DNA of 64,000 nucleotides, taken from NCBI RefSeq assembly GCF_002443155.1, contig NZ_CP023667.1, positions 1-64,000 of the forward strand, in the 5' to 3' direction. Below, piece by piece: positions 8,379 to 17,168 of this stretch. The position numbers were made by a program, and so were the translations under genes. The stretch comes from Alcaligenes faecalis. Its GTDB lineage: Bacteria > Pseudomonadota > Gammaproteobacteria > Burkholderiales > Burkholderiaceae_B. Every line of letters begins with the position of its first letter. The first letter of the stretch is position 1. A model generated the notes under the pieces. The model was not told where the DNA came from and ran no database searches. It was given only the letters and a program-made list of their open reading frames with translations.

Positions 8379-9248
8379 TCAGCGTTGGGCGCGAACGGAA
8401 ACTTCGCCCACCGTGACCGCTCGTTCGGAACCATCGGGGTGGCGCAACAATAATTGCCCCGAGGTATTGATGCCCGTCACAATGCCGGTGTGCAGGACCT
8501 GGCCGTTGTCGATGATATGGACTTGCTGGCCTATCAGTGCATCAACTTGCGCGTAGCGTGTGGGCAGATCCGCGAAGCCCTGGGCCGTAACATGGTTCAG
8601 GCTTAGGTACAGACTTTGGGCAACCTTGGCCACAATGTCCGAACATCGTGCCAGGCTTGCTTGCTGGGAGTGTTCCGCAATGCTGCTCCAGTCCGCAATG
8701 GCGCGTTGTGTATTTTGGCTGATGGTTGTCGCATCGCGCAGATTCAGGCCTATGCCAATAATCACGACATGATGGTCACTGGAACTGGGTGCAGCGCTGG
8801 CGCGTGTTGCTTCAACCAGAATGCCCGATAGCTTGGCCTGATCCCACAGCACGTCGTTCGGCCATTTCATGGCCAGACGATTACGTACGGCGGGTTCCAG
8901 AAACTGGCGCAGCGCTTCTGTTGTTGCCAGACCGGACAGCGGCGAGAGCGTAGGCAGTTGTCGTGCCGGCAGAAAAATATCGAAGGCACAGGAAAACATC
9001 AGGTTTGCACCAACGCTGTTTTCCCAGGTGCGGCCAGCACGTCCACGGCCACGGCTTTGCAGATGAGCGCCCAACAGCCAGGGACGCACACGCGGCCCGG
9101 ATTCCTGGCGGGCCAGGGCGAGCAAATCCGCGTTGGTCGATTCGGTCGAATCCACCCAGCGTATCTGGGGAAAATGGGGCAAGCGCGTACGCAGCTCTGC
9201 CATCATGTCGCGAGGGCTGGGTAGGGTGAATGCAGAAGAGGTATTCAT
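8379..9248 (-). CDS. birA: Biotin--[acetyl-CoA-carboxylase] ligase
   Basis: The 289-residue product activates biotin as biotinyl-5'-AMP and attaches it to the carrier protein of acetyl-CoA carboxylase. The biotin-binding loop is visible as SRGRGRAGRTW, followed by KWPNDVLW and KLSGILVE. There is no N-terminal helix-turn-helix, so unlike E. coli BirA it is the monofunctional ligase. I start at the ATG at 9248 (MNTSSAFTLPSPRDMM); the frame stays open upstream to 9602, but that part is antisense to the hydrolase gene. Confidence 0.93.
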   Translation of the reverse strand: MNTSSAFTLPSPRDMMAELRTRLPHFPQIRWVDSTESTNADLLALARQESGPRVRPWLLGAHLQSRGRGRAGRTWENSVGANLMFSCAFDIFLPARQLPTLSPLSGLATTEALRQFLEPAVRNRLAMKWPNDVLWDQAKLSGILVEATRASAAPSSSDHHVVIIGIGLNLRDATTISQNTQRAIADWSSIAEHSQQASLARCSDIVAKVAQSLYLSLNHVTAQGFADLPTRYAQVDALIGQQVHIIDNGQVLHTGIVTGINTSGQLLLRHPDGSERAVTVGEVSVRAQR

Positions 9249-9305
9249 GACAATCCGGTACACTGGATGAGTTAAACGTAATCTTATGTGATATTTGATC
9301 TGAGC

Positions 9306-9956
9306 ATGTCTGAACGCGTAGATACAATCCAATTTTCCGGCCAGGCCGGTGTTATTGACTGTGCTCTGGACTGGCCAGCAGGCGAGCCCAAGGGTTGGGC
9401 CTTGCTGCTGCATCCTCATCCTTTGCATGGTGGAGCACGTAATAACAAAGTCGTGACCACCTTGTCGCGCAGCGCCACACAACATGGTTTGCTGGCAGTA
9501 CGCCCCGATTTCCGGGGTGTCGGAAAGTCTGCTGGGGAGTTCGACAGCAGCCGTGGCGAAACCGCCGATATGCTGGCCCTTATTGAGCAATTCCCATCGC
9601 ATTTCCCGCAGTGGAGTTCCGGCCCATCCATGTTGGCCGGTTTTTCATTTGGCACCGCGGTCGCTGCCCAAGTGTATGCCAGCCTGCAAGAAGCGCAGGC
9701 GCCTTTGCCCGGTGCGTTCATCCTGACCGGCACCGCGGTCAACCGCTTTCGCTTCCGGGATGTAAGCCCTCCTGTCGACACTTTATTAGTACACGGTGAA
9801 ACCGACGATGTTGTTCCCCTGTCGGAAGGCATGGACTTTGCGCGTGAGCATCAGTTGCCCATGGTCGTGCTGCCCGAGGCTGGCCACTTTTTTCATGGCA
9901 AGCTGATCCAGCTGCGCGAGCTGGTTAGCCGTCATTTGGCCGGGCTTGGAACCTAA
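9306..9956 (+). CDS. Alpha/beta-hydrolase of the dienelactone-hydrolase-like (COG2945) type
   Basis: The 216-residue product has the alpha/beta-hydrolase fold: LLLHPHPLHGGARNNKVV near residue 38, DFRGVGKSAGEF, the nucleophile elbow GFSFGT (Ser), an acid in VHGETDDVVP and the catalytic His in EAGHFFHG. This set is typical of small single-domain hydrolases of unknown substrate often annotated as CocE/NonD-type. I prefer the ATG at 9306 to a GTG at 9288. It diverges from birA across 57 bp, which must hold both promoters. Confidence 0.85.
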   Translation: MSERVDTIQFSGQAGVIDCALDWPAGEPKGWALLLHPHPLHGGARNNKVVTTLSRSATQHGLLAVRPDFRGVGKSAGEFDSSRGETADMLALIEQFPSHFPQWSSGPSMLAGFSFGTAVAAQVYASLQEAQAPLPGAFILTGTAVNRFRFRDVSPPVDTLLVHGETDDVVPLSEGMDFAREHQLPMVVLPEAGHFFHGKLIQLRELVSRHLAGLGT

Positions 9957-10081
9957 GCCGGGTTTTGCTTTCAAATCGTTGCGTTTTCCTGTTCAGACTC
10001 AGGGGCCTTGCCCCTCACAGGCCCAGATGGCTCTGCCATAATGGGTTCTTTCCGCCACTGTCAAAGCAATCGATTTTTTCC

Positions 10082-11311
10082 ATGACTTCTATTCAAAAAT
10101 TTGCATCTCCAGTCCTCTCTCGTTGTGTGGTGGCTCTTGCCCTGGCGCTGCCTATGGTGGCTCAGGCACAAACTCAAACTCCTGCCCCGACAGAATCGGC
10201 TCAAGTGCTTGGCGCTCAGACGCCTGCCTTGCCAGGTGATTTGTCCGTTGTACCCGCACCTAGCCTGACGGCCCGTGCCTGGTTGTCCATGGACGTTAAT
10301 AGTGGCCAGATCATCGCGGCAGAAGGGCTGAACGAACAGGTCGAGCCTGCCTCCCTGACCAAGCTGATGACGGCCTATCTGGTCTTTGATGCTCTGGAAT
10401 CCGGTCGCCTGAAGCTGGATCAGACCGTTGTGATTTCGGATAAGGCATGGCGCACCGAAGGTTCGCGCATGTTTGTGAAGGTCAACTCTCAAGTGGCGGT
10501 GAATGATCTGCTGCAAGGCGTGATCGTGCAATCGGGTAATGACGCCTCTGTTGCTCTGGCCGAAGCCGTTGCCGGTAGTGAAGATGCTTTTGCTGCCTTG
10601 ATGAACGAAGAGGCCGCCAAGCTGGGTTTGACGGCTACGCATTTCAAGAACTCCACCGGCTTGCCCGATCCCGAGCATCTGACTTCGGTGCGTGATCTGG
10701 GCGTGTTGTCCGCTGCGCTGGTTGCCCGCTTTCCTCAGTACCTGCACTACTACAGCCAGAAAGAGTACACCTATAACAATATCAAGCAGCCCAACCGTAA
10801 CCGCCTGCTGTGGCTGGATAACACGGTTGATGGTCTGAAAACCGGCCACACCCAATCGGCCGGTTATTGCCTGGTGTCGACCGCCTTGCGCGATGGCCGT
10901 CGCGTAGTGTCGGTTGTGGTGGGCACGGCAAATGACGCCGCTCGTACAGAAAACAGCCTGAAGCTTCTGAACTGGAGCTTCCAGAACTTCGAAACCGTGA
11001 AGTTGTACGACGCCAGCAATCCTGCTGTTACCGCCCGTGTTTGGGAAGGTGAGGTCGAGAATGTAGGCCTGGGTACAGAAGGAGCCTTGTGGCTGACGGT
11101 TCCGCGCGGCAAGTCTTCGGAAATCAAGCCTGTCGCCAACTATACCCAGCCCTTGCTGGCTCCGTTGAGCAAGGGTGACAAGGTCGGTACACTGACTTTG
11201 TCCTTGGATGGCAAAGTATTGGCAGAACAGCCTTTGCTGGTGCTGCAAGATGTGCCCGAGGCAGGCTTTTTCGGTCGTATGGCTGACAAAGTGCGCTTGA
11301 TGTTTGAGTAA
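10082..11311 (+). CDS. dacA: D-alanyl-D-alanine carboxypeptidase (PBP5/6 family)
   Basis: The 409-residue product trims the terminal D-Ala from peptidoglycan pentapeptides in the periplasm. Residues 1-29 are a signal peptide (ending AQA). The three penicillin-binding motifs are present: SxxK (SLTK, in EPASLTKLM), SxN (SGN) and KTG (LKTGHT). The C-terminus ends in an amphipathic stretch (FFGRMADKVRLMF) of the kind that tethers PBP5 to the inner membrane. The dat gene follows after 24 bp, a pairing conserved in Burkholderiales that joins D-alanine release to D-amino-acid metabolism. Confidence 0.94.
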   Translation: MTSIQKFASPVLSRCVVALALALPMVAQAQTQTPAPTESAQVLGAQTPALPGDLSVVPAPSLTARAWLSMDVNSGQIIAAEGLNEQVEPASLTKLMTAYLVFDALESGRLKLDQTVVISDKAWRTEGSRMFVKVNSQVAVNDLLQGVIVQSGNDASVALAEAVAGSEDAFAALMNEEAAKLGLTATHFKNSTGLPDPEHLTSVRDLGVLSAALVARFPQYLHYYSQKEYTYNNIKQPNRNRLLWLDNTVDGLKTGHTQSAGYCLVSTALRDGRRVVSVVVGTANDAARTENSLKLLNWSFQNFETVKLYDASNPAVTARVWEGEVENVGLGTEGALWLTVPRGKSSEIKPVANYTQPLLAPLSKGDKVGTLTLSLDGKVLAEQPLLVLQDVPEAGFFGRMADKVRLMFE

Positions 11312-11335
11312 TTCCTTGGTGCGAGGCTGAAACCT

Positions 11336-12208
11336 ATGATTGCAGGCATTGACCCCGACAGCATTGTTTATTTGAACGGCGATTTCGTGCGCTTGGGCGA
11401 AGCGAAGATCTCGGTACTGGATCGTGGCTTCATCTTTGGCGACGGCATTTATGATGTCGTGCCTGCTTATCACGGGAAACCTTTCCGTATAGATGGACAC
11501 CTGGGGCGCTTGGAGCGCAGTCTGGCCAAGGTGGGCATCACCAATCCTTTCACTCGACGTGAGTGGGAAAAGCTGGTGCTGGATATGCTGGCCCGTTCGG
11601 GCCGGGGCGCCGACTGCATGGTCTACATTCAGGTGACACGCGGTGTTGCCAAGCGCGACCATGCCTTCCCCAGCAATGTGCCGCCCAGCATCTTCATCAT
11701 GGTCTCGCCCTTCAAGCGTGTGCAGCAAGAACGCGAAACCGGTTTGAAGGCAGTGGCTATTGAAGATGAACGCTGGCTGCGTTGCGATATAAAATCCGTT
11801 TCTCTGCTGGGCAATGTGTTGGCCAAGCAGCAGGCGGTTGAAGCCGGCGTGGATGAGGTCATTCAGTTCAGAGACGGTTTTCTGACCGAAGGGGCCTCCT
11901 GCAACATCTGGATTGTGCGCGACGGCACTTTGCTGGCACCCATGCGCAACAATTTGATCCTGGAAGGGATTCGCTACAGTTTGATGGAAGAGCTTGCCGC
12001 CCAGGCGGGCATCGCTTTTCAGGCGCGTCAGATCTCTCGTGAAGAGGTCGACACTGCCGACGAGATCATGATGACGTCAGCTACCAAAGAGGTGCTGCCC
12101 ATCGTTGTATTTAACGGTCAGCCCGTCGGTGACGGACGACCCGGCCCTGTCTTTGCCAAATTACGTGAAGGCTATGACAAGGCCATCAAGGCTGCGGAGC
12201 AAGCATGA
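11336..12208 (+). CDS. dat: D-amino acid aminotransferase (class IV)
   Basis: The 290-residue product is a PLP-dependent class IV transaminase, most like D-alanine aminotransferases, which interconvert D-alanine and D-glutamate with their keto acids. The fold signature FGDGIYDVVPAY is at residues 35-46, the PLP lysine is in CDIKSVSLLGN, and the phosphate-binding region reads EGASCNIW and MMTSATKEVLP. Branched-chain aminotransferases share the fold, but neighbouring dacA supports the D-amino acid role. Its stop codon overlaps the start of ybeD (ATGA), so the two are translationally coupled. Confidence 0.9.
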   Translation: MIAGIDPDSIVYLNGDFVRLGEAKISVLDRGFIFGDGIYDVVPAYHGKPFRIDGHLGRLERSLAKVGITNPFTRREWEKLVLDMLARSGRGADCMVYIQVTRGVAKRDHAFPSNVPPSIFIMVSPFKRVQQERETGLKAVAIEDERWLRCDIKSVSLLGNVLAKQQAVEAGVDEVIQFRDGFLTEGASCNIWIVRDGTLLAPMRNNLILEGIRYSLMEELAAQAGIAFQARQISREEVDTADEIMMTSATKEVLPIVVFNGQPVGDGRPGPVFAKLREGYDKAIKAAEQA

Positions 12209-12477
12209 CCATTTCCCCCGAAGAATCGTTGATCGAATACCCCAGCGACTTTCCTATCAAAGTCATGGGCCAGACTCACGAAACCCTGCAAGACGAATTG
12301 CTGGCCATCGTGCTGGAACACGATCCAGGTTTTGACGCTGCCACCATTGAGGTGCGTCCCAGCAAGGCAGGCAACTACACGGGCCTGACTTTCACGGTGC
12401 GCGCCGTCTCGCGTGAGCAGTTGGATAATCTTTATCGTGCTCTGCATGCGCATCATCTGGTGCGTGTGGTGATGTAA
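12205..12477 (+). CDS. ybeD: DUF493 / YbeD family protein
   Basis: The 90-residue product matches the YbeD (DUF493) family, recognised from YPSDFPIKVMGQT at residues 13-25 and the SKAGNYTGLTFTV stretch. YbeD has a ferredoxin-like fold resembling the ACT-type regulatory domain, and its position just before lipB is conserved from E. coli to betaproteobacteria. A regulatory link to lipoate metabolism has been suggested from this context but not proven. It overlaps dat by 4 nt and lies 18 nt before lipB. Confidence 0.92.
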   Translation: MTISPEESLIEYPSDFPIKVMGQTHETLQDELLAIVLEHDPGFDAATIEVRPSKAGNYTGLTFTVRAVSREQLDNLYRALHAHHLVRVVM

Positions 12478-12495
12478 AGCAGGGATCAGGCGTTC

Positions 12496-13158
12496 ATGTC
12501 CGACTCAGTTCGTATCAAGTGGTTTGAGCGGCCTAGCGCCTATGAACCCATCTGGCAGGCAATGCGCGACTTTACCGAGCAGCGCGGGCCAGAGACTGCT
12601 GATGAAATCTGGCTTGTCGAGCACACGCCTGTCTACACGCAAGGACAGGCTGGCAAGCCGGAACATCTGCTGAACCCCGGTGGCATCCCCGTGGTGCAAA
12701 CCGACCGGGGCGGGCAGATTACCTATCACGGCCCTGGGCAGTTAATGGTGTACTGCCTGTTTGATCTGCGCCGGGTAGGCCTGTACGTCAAAGAATACGT
12801 ACGCCTTTTGGAAGAGGCTGTTATTGCCTGTCTGACGCATTTTGGTGTCGAAGGGGCTTGCTGCAAGCCAGGGGCACCGGGTGTCTATGTACCGCAAGGG
12901 GTGGCAAGCCAGGAGTTGGCCAAGATTTCCGCATTGGGGATCAAGATTCGCAATGGCCGCTCTTACCATGGTCTGGCCTTGAATATAGGTATGGATCTAA
13001 GCCCATTTAGCGGTATCAATCCCTGTGGCTATGAAGGGCTGCAAACGACGGATGTGCGTTCGCAAGGCGTCGTGGTCCCCATGGACGAGGTTGCACAGTA
13101 TTTGTCTAATTATCTATCTCAAGCTATAGCTCTGCGCCTACAGGCAGCGGCAGCTTAA
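12496..13158 (+). CDS. lipB: Octanoyl-[acyl-carrier-protein]:protein N-octanoyltransferase
   Basis: The 220-residue product moves the octanoyl group from acyl carrier protein to lipoyl domains of 2-oxoacid dehydrogenases and GcvH, the first step of lipoate assembly. Seen motifs are the substrate loop [16 protein letters not shown], the catalytic Lys region [16 protein letters not shown] and the catalytic Cys in NPCGYEGL. It follows ybeD. Its partner lipA is only 1 kb away but separated by an inverted enoyl-CoA hydratase gene. Confidence 0.96.
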   Translation: MSDSVRIKWFERPSAYEPIWQAMRDFTEQRGPETADEIWLVEHTPVYTQGQAGKPEHLLNPGGIPVVQTDRGGQITYHGPGQLMVYCLFDLRRVGLYVKEYVRLLEEAVIACLTHFGVEGACCKPGAPGVYVPQGVASQELAKISALGIKIRNGRSYHGLALNIGMDLSPFSGINPCGYEGLQTTDVRSQGVVVPMDEVAQYLSNYLSQAIALRLQAAAA

Positions 13159-13173
13159 ATAGCGCAGCGATAA

Positions 13174-13194
13174 AGCGCCGCATGGGGCGGCGCT
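13174..13194 (+). terminator. Terminator-like hairpin after lipB
   Basis: AGCGCCGC (13174-13181) pairs with GCGGCGCT (13187-13194) around a 5-nt loop, 15 bp past the lipB stop. The tail (catctttatatt) is U-rich but interrupted. It lies in the 72-bp gap between convergent genes. Confidence 0.55.
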
Positions 13195-13230
13195 CATCTT
13201 TATATTGTTATTTATTTGTCAAGGGCGGCC

Positions 13231-14022
13231 TCAGCTTCCGCTCCATTGCGGCGCGCGTTTTTCGATAAAGGCGTCTATACCTTCGCAGGCATCGTTGCTC
13301 ATCATATTGTCAGCCATGACCTGGCCGGCGTAGTCGTAGGCTTGTTCAATAGCCAGGCTGCGCTGGCGGTAGAACATGGCCTTGCCTGCACGGACGGCAA
13401 CCGGACTCTTGGCCATGATGCTGTCGGCCAGTTTCTGTACGGTTTGATCCAGCTGGTCTTCGGCTACGGCGTAATTGATTAACCCCAGCTCTTGAGCACG
13501 TTGGGCGCTGATAAATTCGCCCGTCATCAACATTTCCATGGCGGCCTTGGGCGGCACGCAGCGAGACAGGGCAACAGCGGGGGTGGAGCAGAACAGGCCA
13601 ACGTTAATGCCGGAAACCGCAAAGCGAGTGGACTCGGTGGCGACAGCCATATCGCAGGTAGCAACCAGTTGACAGCCCGCTGCAGTGGCCAAACCTTGCA
13701 CACGAGCAATCACCGGCACGGGCAAGGCCAGCACACCTTGCATGACGCGGCTGCAGCGGCTGAACAGATCCCGGTAGTAGTCGTGTTCGGGCTTGGAGCG
13801 CATCTGTTTCAGATCGTGTCCGGCACAAAAGGCCTTGCCTTCCGCCTGGATAATGACGCACTGCAAGCTGGGGTCCTGGGCCAGCTTGTCCAGAATGTGT
13901 TGTAAAGAGTCCAACACTTCTTCAGACAGGGCGTTGTACTTGGCGGGCCGGTTCAAGGTGATGCGGGCCAGTCCCTGATGCTGTTCCAGCAGGACGGGAT
14001 CGGCGGGGTGCTCTTGTGACAT
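13231..14022 (-). CDS. Enoyl-CoA hydratase/isomerase family protein
   Basis: The 263-residue product belongs to the crotonase superfamily. The oxyanion-hole segments are seen as FCAGHDLKQM and VQGLATAAGCQLVATCDMAVA, with NVGLFCSTPAVALSRCV following; this pattern is closest to the ECHDC3-like branch, whose substrate is not established. I start at the ATG at 14022, which has GGAG 7 nt upstream; an earlier ATG at 14076 lacks one. The gene is inverted between lipB and lipA, which are normally adjacent in relatives. Confidence 0.88.
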   Translation of the reverse strand: MSQEHPADPVLLEQHQGLARITLNRPAKYNALSEEVLDSLQHILDKLAQDPSLQCVIIQAEGKAFCAGHDLKQMRSKPEHDYYRDLFSRCSRVMQGVLALPVPVIARVQGLATAAGCQLVATCDMAVATESTRFAVSGINVGLFCSTPAVALSRCVPPKAAMEMLMTGEFISAQRAQELGLINYAVAEDQLDQTVQKLADSIMAKSPVAVRAGKAMFYRQRSLAIEQAYDYAGQVMADNMMSNDACEGIDAFIEKRAPQWSGS

Positions 14023-14087
14023 GCAAGTCTCCGTACTTATAGTATGTGCAGGTTTTATTTTCGGGTGTTGCGGCATCGTTAGGTCGA

Positions 14088-14102
14088 CCTCTATATTAGA
14101 GG
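14088..14102. promoter_or_regulatory. AT-centred inverted repeat CCTCTA-tat-TAGAGG
   Basis: This 15-bp inverted repeat lies between the divergent enoyl-CoA hydratase and lipA genes. Its arms match those of the palindromes upstream of ung (16680-16771), suggesting the same unknown DNA-binding protein or simply a recurrent AT-rich motif. The centre differs by one base pair in length. Confidence 0.3.
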
Positions 14103-14221
14103 GGTCTGGTACAAACTATCGCCCTTGTTCTAGGCGCTTGTAAAGCGAAGGGGCTACAATTGACCACTGCGCCCATCGTTTAGTGATGCTGCCCGCACGC
14201 TGTTTTTCTATTTAGACGCCT

Positions 14222-15226
14222 ATGACCACCCCTACAGATACGTCCGTCGATTCCAAACCTACTGTGCGCCCTCGCGTTGTCGAATACGACGCAACGCAAA
14301 AGCAGAAGGCCGAGGCCAAGACCTCGCGCATTCCCATTAAGGTCGTGCAGGCAGAGCGTTTGAAAAAACCTGATTGGATTCGGGTGAAGGCGGCCGCGCC
14401 GAACTCCCGTTTCTACGAGATCAAGGAAACACTGCGCGAGCACAAGCTGTTCTCGGTGTGTGAAGAAGCCTCCTGTCCCAATATTGGGGAATGCTTTGGT
14501 AAGGGCACGGCAACCTTCATGATCATGGGCGACAAGTGCACACGCCGTTGCCCATTCTGTGACGTGGGCCACGGGCGTCCCGATCCGCTGGACGAGAACG
14601 AGCCCGCCAACCTGGCCAAGGCCATTGGTGCCATGAAGTTGTCCTACGTGGTGATTACCTCCGTAGACCGTGACGACCTGCGTGATGGTGGCGCTGCCCA
14701 CTTTGTGGAATGTATTCGTCAGGTGCGTGAGCATTCGCCCACTACGACCATTGAAGTGCTGGTGCCGGACTTCCGTGCACGTCTGGACCGTGCGTTGGGC
14801 ATCCTGAATGCCTGCCCTCCTGATGTGATGAACCACAACCTGGAAACGGTGCCTCGCTTGTACAAGCAGGCGCGTCCGGGTTCGGACTACCACCACTCCT
14901 TGAAACTGCTGCAAGAGTTCAAGAAGCTGCATCCAAACATTCCAACCAAATCCGGTTTGATGGTTGGCTTGGGTGAGACCAACGAAGAGATTCTGGAAGT
15001 GATGCGCGATATGCGTGCTCACGATATTGATATGTTGACCATTGGCCAGTATCTGCAACCGTCCGGGCATCACTTGCCCGTAATGCGTTACGTGACGCCT
15101 GACGAGTTCTTGATGTTTGAGCGTGAAGCCTATGCAATGGGCTTTACCCATGCCGCCGTTGGTGCTATGGTGCGCTCGTCCTATCACGCAGACCAGCAGG
15201 CACACGCTGCAGGGGTGCAACCTTAA
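14222..15226 (+). CDS. lipA: Lipoyl synthase
   Basis: The 334-residue product is a radical SAM enzyme that inserts two sulfurs into protein-bound octanoyl chains, completing the lipoyl cofactor after LipB. Both iron-sulfur sites are visible: the auxiliary cluster [12 protein letters not shown] (C-x4-C-x5-C) and the radical SAM cluster CTRRCPFC (C-x3-C-x2-C). The first 60 residues form a charged extension common in betaproteobacterial LipA. It has its own 200-bp upstream region because the enoyl-CoA hydratase gene separates it from lipB. Confidence 0.97.
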   Translation: MTTPTDTSVDSKPTVRPRVVEYDATQKQKAEAKTSRIPIKVVQAERLKKPDWIRVKAAAPNSRFYEIKETLREHKLFSVCEEASCPNIGECFGKGTATFMIMGDKCTRRCPFCDVGHGRPDPLDENEPANLAKAIGAMKLSYVVITSVDRDDLRDGGAAHFVECIRQVREHSPTTTIEVLVPDFRARLDRALGILNACPPDVMNHNLETVPRLYKQARPGSDYHHSLKLLQEFKKLHPNIPTKSGLMVGLGETNEEILEVMRDMRAHDIDMLTIGQYLQPSGHHLPVMRYVTPDEFLMFEREAYAMGFTHAAVGAMVRSSYHADQQAHAAGVQP

Positions 15227-15272
15227 CAATAAGAGTACGGGTCTTTGTAAGACTTGGCTTTTATATTTGAAG

Positions 15273-15298
15273 AACCCGGCCTTGGCGCCGGGTTTTTT
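15273..15298 (+). terminator. Rho-independent terminator of lipA
   Basis: AACCCGGC (15273-15280) pairs with GCCGGGTT (15287-15294) around a 6-nt loop and runs into TTTTTT (15293-15298), 46 bp after the lipA stop. Confidence 0.9.
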
Positions 15299-15375
15299 AT
15301 GCCTGCCAGGATTTCAAGCACTGTCGATTCACGCCTGTCTGTTTTGACTTCAGGTTCCAGGGCGGGTAGAAGACC

Positions 15376-15397
15376 AAAGAGCCTTTAACGGCTCTTT
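15376..15397. terminator. Hairpin between lipA and the downstream convergent gene
   Basis: AAAGAGCC (15376-15383) pairs with GGCTCTTT (15390-15397) around a 6-nt loop. It lies 30 bp past the stop of the minus-strand hypothetical gene, for which it may act as a weak terminator; the U-run is only three bases. Confidence 0.45.
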
Positions 15398-15426
15398 GAT
15401 CATGCTATCAATGGCAGTTTGGTTGT

Positions 15427-15780
15427 TTACTTGGATGGCGGGCTTCCCACCGTATCACTCTGGGCCAGGGCCTTGGCAGAAAGACTCTCTATATAAGGCT
15501 CCAGAACTTCGTCGTAATCTTCGACGCCCAAATACCAGGCTGTCAGGCCTTTGCTGTCTTGCTTGAGATCAGTCCAGCAGAATAAAGAGCGGTCAAAAGA
15601 GTCCTTGATGGTCTCGTTCACAAACTTGAATAACTCATCCAGCAAGGGCAGGCTGCTCGAAGGGACGGCAAATGGCGTTTCCCCCTGGAACTGCCAGGCA
15701 TACTGTTCGAGCAGTTCGTTCGACCAAAGAGCATGTTGCTCTTGAGAGCTTAATTCTGGATTGGCAGGGCTTAAAGGCAT
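15427..15780 (-). CDS. Hypothetical protein, 117 aa
   Basis: I do not recognise this acidic, soluble 117-residue protein. It has no signal peptide or membrane segment. Notable stretches are the central LPLLDELFKFVNETIKD helix and AWYLGVEDYDEVLEPYIE, followed by a low-complexity Ser/Pro C-terminus. It lies 30 bp downstream of ung on the same strand, so the two are probably co-transcribed. Coding potential is supported by the normal GC-rich codon pattern and the tight spacing. Confidence 0.62.
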   Translation of the reverse strand: MPLSPANPELSSQEQHALWSNELLEQYAWQFQGETPFAVPSSSLPLLDELFKFVNETIKDSFDRSLFCWTDLKQDSKGLTAWYLGVEDYDEVLEPYIESLSAKALAQSDTVGSPPSK

Positions 15781-15810
15781 GGTTCTGGGTCAGGTAAGGG
15801 GAACGGATGG

Positions 15811-16614
15811 TCAGGCGCCGGTGGCAAACCATTGTATGGGGGCGGCGCCTTGCTCTTTGAGCCACTCATTGGCTTGCTGGAAATGGCCGCAACCAATAAA
15901 GGGCACAGGGGGGCGGCGTGCAGCCAGGGGGGATGGGTGATTGGCCTTCAAAATCAGATGGGGCTGCTGGGAGTGCTGCCGAATCAAAGCCTCTTTGGCC
16001 TGAGCGTGCGCACCCCACAACATATAAACAATAGGGCGTGTAGTTTGCTGAGCCAGGTTCATCAGCAGGGAGTCAGTAATCTGTTCCCAACCTTTCTTGG
16101 CGTGAGAGGCAGGCAAACCATCTTCTACAGTTAGTGATGTATTCAACAGCAAGACACCTTGTCGGCCCCAGTTGCTCAGATCATGACTGCTGGGTAACGC
16201 TGTGTCGGGATATTCCAGTTCCAGCTCTTTAAAGATGTTGCGCAGACTGGGCGGGGCCGGGCAGGTGTCAGGCACAGAAAATGACAGGCCCTGTGCTTGA
16301 TTGGGACCGTGATAAGGGTCCTGGCCCAGAATCACTACGCTGACTTTCTGCAATGGCAGCAGTTCCAGTGCGCGGAAAGGGGTGGCCGGGTAAATAGAGG
16401 CACCATCCTGGCACTCCTTGTCCAACCACTTGGCTAGAGTTGCCAGTATGTCTTGCAGTTCCGGGCGATCCAATGTGGCACGCCAGTCGCTGGGAAGGCG
16501 GGCAGCTTGCGTCAGGATGTTCTCGGTCAGGAGATTGCCGGAGAGTATTTCTTCGCCAATCAGGCTGAGCTGTGCCGCAGGGGCTTGAGAAGATGAGCGG
16601 GCCATAGTCTGCAT
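15811..16614 (-). CDS. ung: Uracil-DNA glycosylase, family 1
   Basis: The 267-residue product removes uracil from DNA to start base-excision repair. The catalytic water-activating loop GQDPYHGPNQAQGLSFSV is complete, and the minor-groove loop NHPSPLAARRPP carries the conserved His. An N-terminal extension of about 35 residues precedes the glycosylase core. Start choice between 16614 and 16605 is open, since neither has a clear Shine-Dalgarno sequence. Three AT-rich palindromes lie 66-160 bp upstream. Confidence 0.94.
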   Translation of the reverse strand: MQTMARSSSQAPAAQLSLIGEEILSGNLLTENILTQAARLPSDWRATLDRPELQDILATLAKWLDKECQDGASIYPATPFRALELLPLQKVSVVILGQDPYHGPNQAQGLSFSVPDTCPAPPSLRNIFKELELEYPDTALPSSHDLSNWGRQGVLLLNTSLTVEDGLPASHAKKGWEQITDSLLMNLAQQTTRPIVYMLWGAHAQAKEALIRQHSQQPHLILKANHPSPLAARRPPVPFIGCGHFQQANEWLKEQGAAPIQWFATGA

Positions 16615-16679
16615 ACAGAGTTATTTGTCCGCCTATTGTAATAGGGGAGATGTGGCTTACCTATCTGCTTGGATGGGGT

Positions 16680-16771
16680 CTCTCTATATAGAGAGGGGGT
16701 TGTCGATCAAAAGTAGGGCGATTGTTATGCCTCTATATATAGAGGGATGACCGGCGGTCTATATATAGAGT
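16680..16771. repeat. Three AT-centred 16-bp palindromes upstream of ung
   Basis: Three related palindromes lie in 92 bp: CTCTCTATATAGAGAG (16680-16695, perfect), CCTCTATATATAGAGG (16730-16745, perfect) and GGTCTATATATAGAGT (16756-16771, perfect over the inner 10). Centre-to-centre spacings are 50 and 26 bp. Their CTATATATAG cores match the NrdR-type boxes before nrdD, but the spacing is not the 31-32 bp usual for NrdR pairs. They may be an operator array for ung or for the rRNA operon side, or a local repeat. Confidence 0.5.
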
Positions 16772-16861
16772 GTTGTAGACCAGGTTCTAGATTAGCGGCC
16801 TATGGTGATAGCCGGGTCTTTGTGTAGCCTTCCCCAGGATTTCAACCGCATTCTTATCTTT

Positions 16862-16905
<44 letters not shown>

Positions 16906-17168
16906 CGAAAACACTTTTGAGCAGGGGAATGCAGTGCGAAACAAGAGAATCGACGCAGAGCCGGAGAGAAAAAGCCCAGAATCCCCCTGTTCTACGCTGT
17001 GACTCCTCAGTGTTTCGCCTGTCAGTTCTGGTGCCGATCCAGCTATACATGAATGGCAGGCAAGTAAGTATCATTTAGTTTCATTTTAAATTGTTTATAT
17101 ATAACAATGGTCTAAGCAAAAAATCACTGTAAGCTACCTCTTTTACATGAAATGTTCAGGTAAAAAAC
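16906..17168. other. Gene-free segment between the tetranucleotide repeat and the rRNA promoters
   Basis: No credible gene is seen here. Composition shifts from mixed to AT-rich (17070-17170). The one clear element is an inverted repeat TTGTT (17091-17095) / AACAA (17103-17107) around an alternating TA heptamer. The AT-rich part could serve as an UP element or Fis-type upstream activating region for the rRNA operon; that is inference. Confidence 0.5.

Noticed and set aside
16680..16771. Calling the three palindromes before ung NrdR boxes
   Set aside because: Cores match, but spacings of 50 and 26 bp and the flanking bases do not fit the paired NrdR site seen before nrdD. Kept as unassigned repeats.
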